From the NCBI RefSeq assembly GCF_000280905.1, contig NZ_ALAP01000056.1:1-45387 (forward strand): a stretch of DNA of 45,387 nt, read 5' to 3'. Below are positions 44,031 to 45,387 of the stretch, piece by piece. Each line of letters starts with the position of its first letter. Position 1 is the first letter of the stretch. The stretch is from Streptomyces sp. AA1529. Lineage in GTDB: Bacteria > Actinomycetota > Actinomycetes > Streptomycetales > Streptomycetaceae. The position numbers and the translations under genes are program-made. The notes below the pieces were generated by a model that was not told the origin of the DNA, searched no databases, and was given only the letters and a program-made list of their open reading frames with translations.

Positions 44031-45374
44031 TTAGTCGCGGCGACGTTGCGGATACGTTGCGCGCCTGCTCCCGGCACCGTCCGGCACGGGAGCGGGGGGC
44101 CGCAGCCCGTAGGCGGCCCGCAGCTCCCGTACCCGTGCCGCGGTGCCCGGCGTGGGGCGTGCGGTGTGCAGGGCCTCCCACATCTCCAGGTCCTCCTCCC
44201 CGGCCGCGGTGCACAGCCAGCGCTCCAGCAGCCGCGGCTCGGGACGGGTGAGCAGCCGGCGGCGCAGCCGCTGCTCCAGCAGCCTGCGCAGCCGCAGCAC
44301 TCCGGGCGCCGACGAGCCGGGCAGCAGCGGACCGCTGCACACGTCCAGGGCCGTACCGGGGTCGTCCGCGGCGAGCGCGTCGACGACGGTGTCGTAGTCG
44401 GTGTGCGGGCGATCCCGCAGCCGGTAGGGGCGCGAGTCCAGCAGCGGGCCCAGCAGGTGCCGCAGCCGGGAGAGTTCGGCGCGCAGCGTGACCGGATGCA
44501 CGTCCCGCTCCCCGTACAGTTCGCGGGCCAGTTCCTCACCCGTCAGCCCGTCGGGGTGCGCGGCCAGCAGCAGCACGATCTCGCTGTGCCGCCGCCCCAG
44601 TCGCAGCGGCCGGCCGGAGGCGCGGGTCTCCGGGGTGTGCAGCAGCGCCTCGTCCCGGCCGAGGACGGCGAGTGTGCAGACGTCCGGCGGCGGGGGGCCG
44701 CTCGCGCGGGGTTCCGCTTCCGGAGCGGCCAGGCACGCTTCGGCCGCGCGGGCCGTGGCCTGGACCAGGGCGAGGCTGTGCGGTGACGCGAGGTGGTCGC
44801 CGCCGGTCAGGTCGACGGCTCCGATGACCCGCCCGGTGCGCGGATCGTGCACCGGCGCGGCGGCGCAGGTCCAGGACTGCACCGGGCGGCAGTAGTGCTC
44901 CGCGCCGAAGATCTGGACGGCGTGGTCGACCGCGAGGGCGGTGCCGGGCGCGTTGGTGCCGCTGGTGCGCTCGGACCACCGGGCGCCGGGGACGAAGTTC
45001 ATCCGCTCGGCGCGGCGCAGCACCTGCCGGTGGCCCTCCACCCAGAGCATGGTGCCCTGCTCGTCGCAGACGGAGAGCAGATGGGCCCCGTCCTCGGCGA
45101 TGGTGCCGAGCAGTTCGCGGAAGAGCGGCATGGCCCGAGCCAGCGGGTGGGCCTCCCGGCGCCGGGCCAGCCCGGCGTCGTCCATCTCGACACCCGCCAT
45201 GCTCTCGGGGGCCAGCCGTGCCCCGGCGCAGCGGCGCCAGGAATCGGCCACGACGTCGCGGACGGGTGCGGCGACGGTGCCGCCGGTCAGGAATCGTTCG
45301 TGGGCCCGGCGCAACTGCCCGGCCCGCTGGACCGCGTCGGCACCGGCCTCGAGTGCCAGCCATGGATTGCGCAC
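44031..45374 (-). CDS. GAF-domain regulator (AcoR-like sensor with winged-helix output)
   Basis: A 447-residue regulator. The N-terminal part, RDVVADSWRRCAGARLAPESM, HPLARAMPLFRELLGTIAEDGAHLLSVCDEQGTMLWVEGH, and a GAF-type segment FVPGARWSERTSGTNAPGTALAVDHAVQIFGAEHYCRPVQSWTCAAAPVHDPRTGRVIGAVDLTG (here split in parts) are the sensor of AcoR/DhaR-type proteins. The AAA+ sigma-54 module is lacking, as expected in Streptomyces, and is replaced by a winged-helix region (GRRHSEIVLLLAAHPDGLTGEELARELYGERD). It likely controls the ALDH-DUF779 operon downstream in response to an alcohol or aldehyde. GTG 45374 is near the right edge, so a longer N-terminus cannot be excluded. Confidence 0.85.
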   Translation of the reverse strand: MRNPWLALEAGADAVQRAGQLRRAHERFLTGGTVAAPVRDVVADSWRRCAGARLAPESMAGVEMDDAGLARRREAHPLARAMPLFRELLGTIAEDGAHLLSVCDEQGTMLWVEGHRQVLRRAERMNFVPGARWSERTSGTNAPGTALAVDHAVQIFGAEHYCRPVQSWTCAAAPVHDPRTGRVIGAVDLTGGDHLASPHSLALVQATARAAEACLAAPEAEPRASGPPPPDVCTLAVLGRDEALLHTPETRASGRPLRLGRRHSEIVLLLAAHPDGLTGEELARELYGERDVHPVTLRAELSRLRHLLGPLLDSRPYRLRDRPHTDYDTVVDALAADDPGTALDVCSGPLLPGSSAPGVLRLRRLLEQRLRRRLLTRPEPRLLERWLCTAAGEEDLEMWEALHTARPTPGTAARVRELRAAYGLRPPAPVPDGAGSRRATYPQRRRD

Positions 45375-45387
45375 CCCGTCATCGTGC

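Overview
The window is very GC-rich DNA with GTG starts, short overlapping operons and gene families typical of actinomycetes: a conservon, a PAS/GAF/PP2C phosphatase, a DUF574-type methyltransferase, duplicated TerD domains and a DUF6643-type protein. It most likely comes from a Streptomyces chromosome or a close relative. Only gene families were recognised; no database search was run.

Layout. 0-1.7 kb: the end of a conservon (cvnA', cvnB, cvnC, cvnD), separated by two strong hairpins from a convergent MarR regulator. 2.8-5.0 kb: a GT39 membrane glycosyltransferase. 5.1-8.9 kb: a sugar operon made of a ROK regulator, a GH4 6-phospho-glycosidase and a BadF-type sugar kinase. Its leader holds a good promoter, a 15-bp operator-like palindrome and a perfect 38-bp palindrome. 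9.0-15.5 kb: a PP2C sensor phosphatase, a class V aminotransferase, an HD protein, a deazaflavin-type oxidoreductase, a two-EF-hand protein, a SAM methyltransferase and a GvpU-like protein. 15.6-22.5 kb: a likely self-resistance or damage-response group, with an AraC regulator, a VOC protein, two tail-to-tail short UvrA-like ABC ATPases and a WYL regulator. 22.6-26.6 kb: a membrane protein, then a zone with two decayed genes (an AraC/GlxA fragment and a transposase fragment) around an alpha/beta hydrolase, then an MscS channel. 26.8-29.1 kb: a zinc-ribbon protein and a divergent NmrA/TetR pair. 29.5-31.9 kb: dhaKLM, a PTS-type dihydroxyacetone kinase. 31.8-35.9 kb: the RiPP locus described below. 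35.9-45.4 kb: Nudix, membrane protein, glutamate racemase-like protein, HpnB-type glycosyltransferase, double-TerD protein, DUF6643-type protein, and an aldehyde dehydrogenase / DUF779 pair with a GAF regulator.

The most interesting element is an 18-nt gene at 32965-32982 with an excellent ribosome binding site. It encodes the pentapeptide MRYIH and lies just upstream of a cytochrome P450 and a secreted M28 peptidase. This is the architecture of biarylitide RiPPs, where a minimal precursor (MRYYH in the founding example) is cross-linked between Tyr and His by a dedicated P450. The locus adds a perfect 14-bp-stem hairpin between precursor and P450, a possible trimming peptidase, a divergent winged-helix gene and a long non-coding leader. 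Automated gene callers would miss the precursor because of its size.
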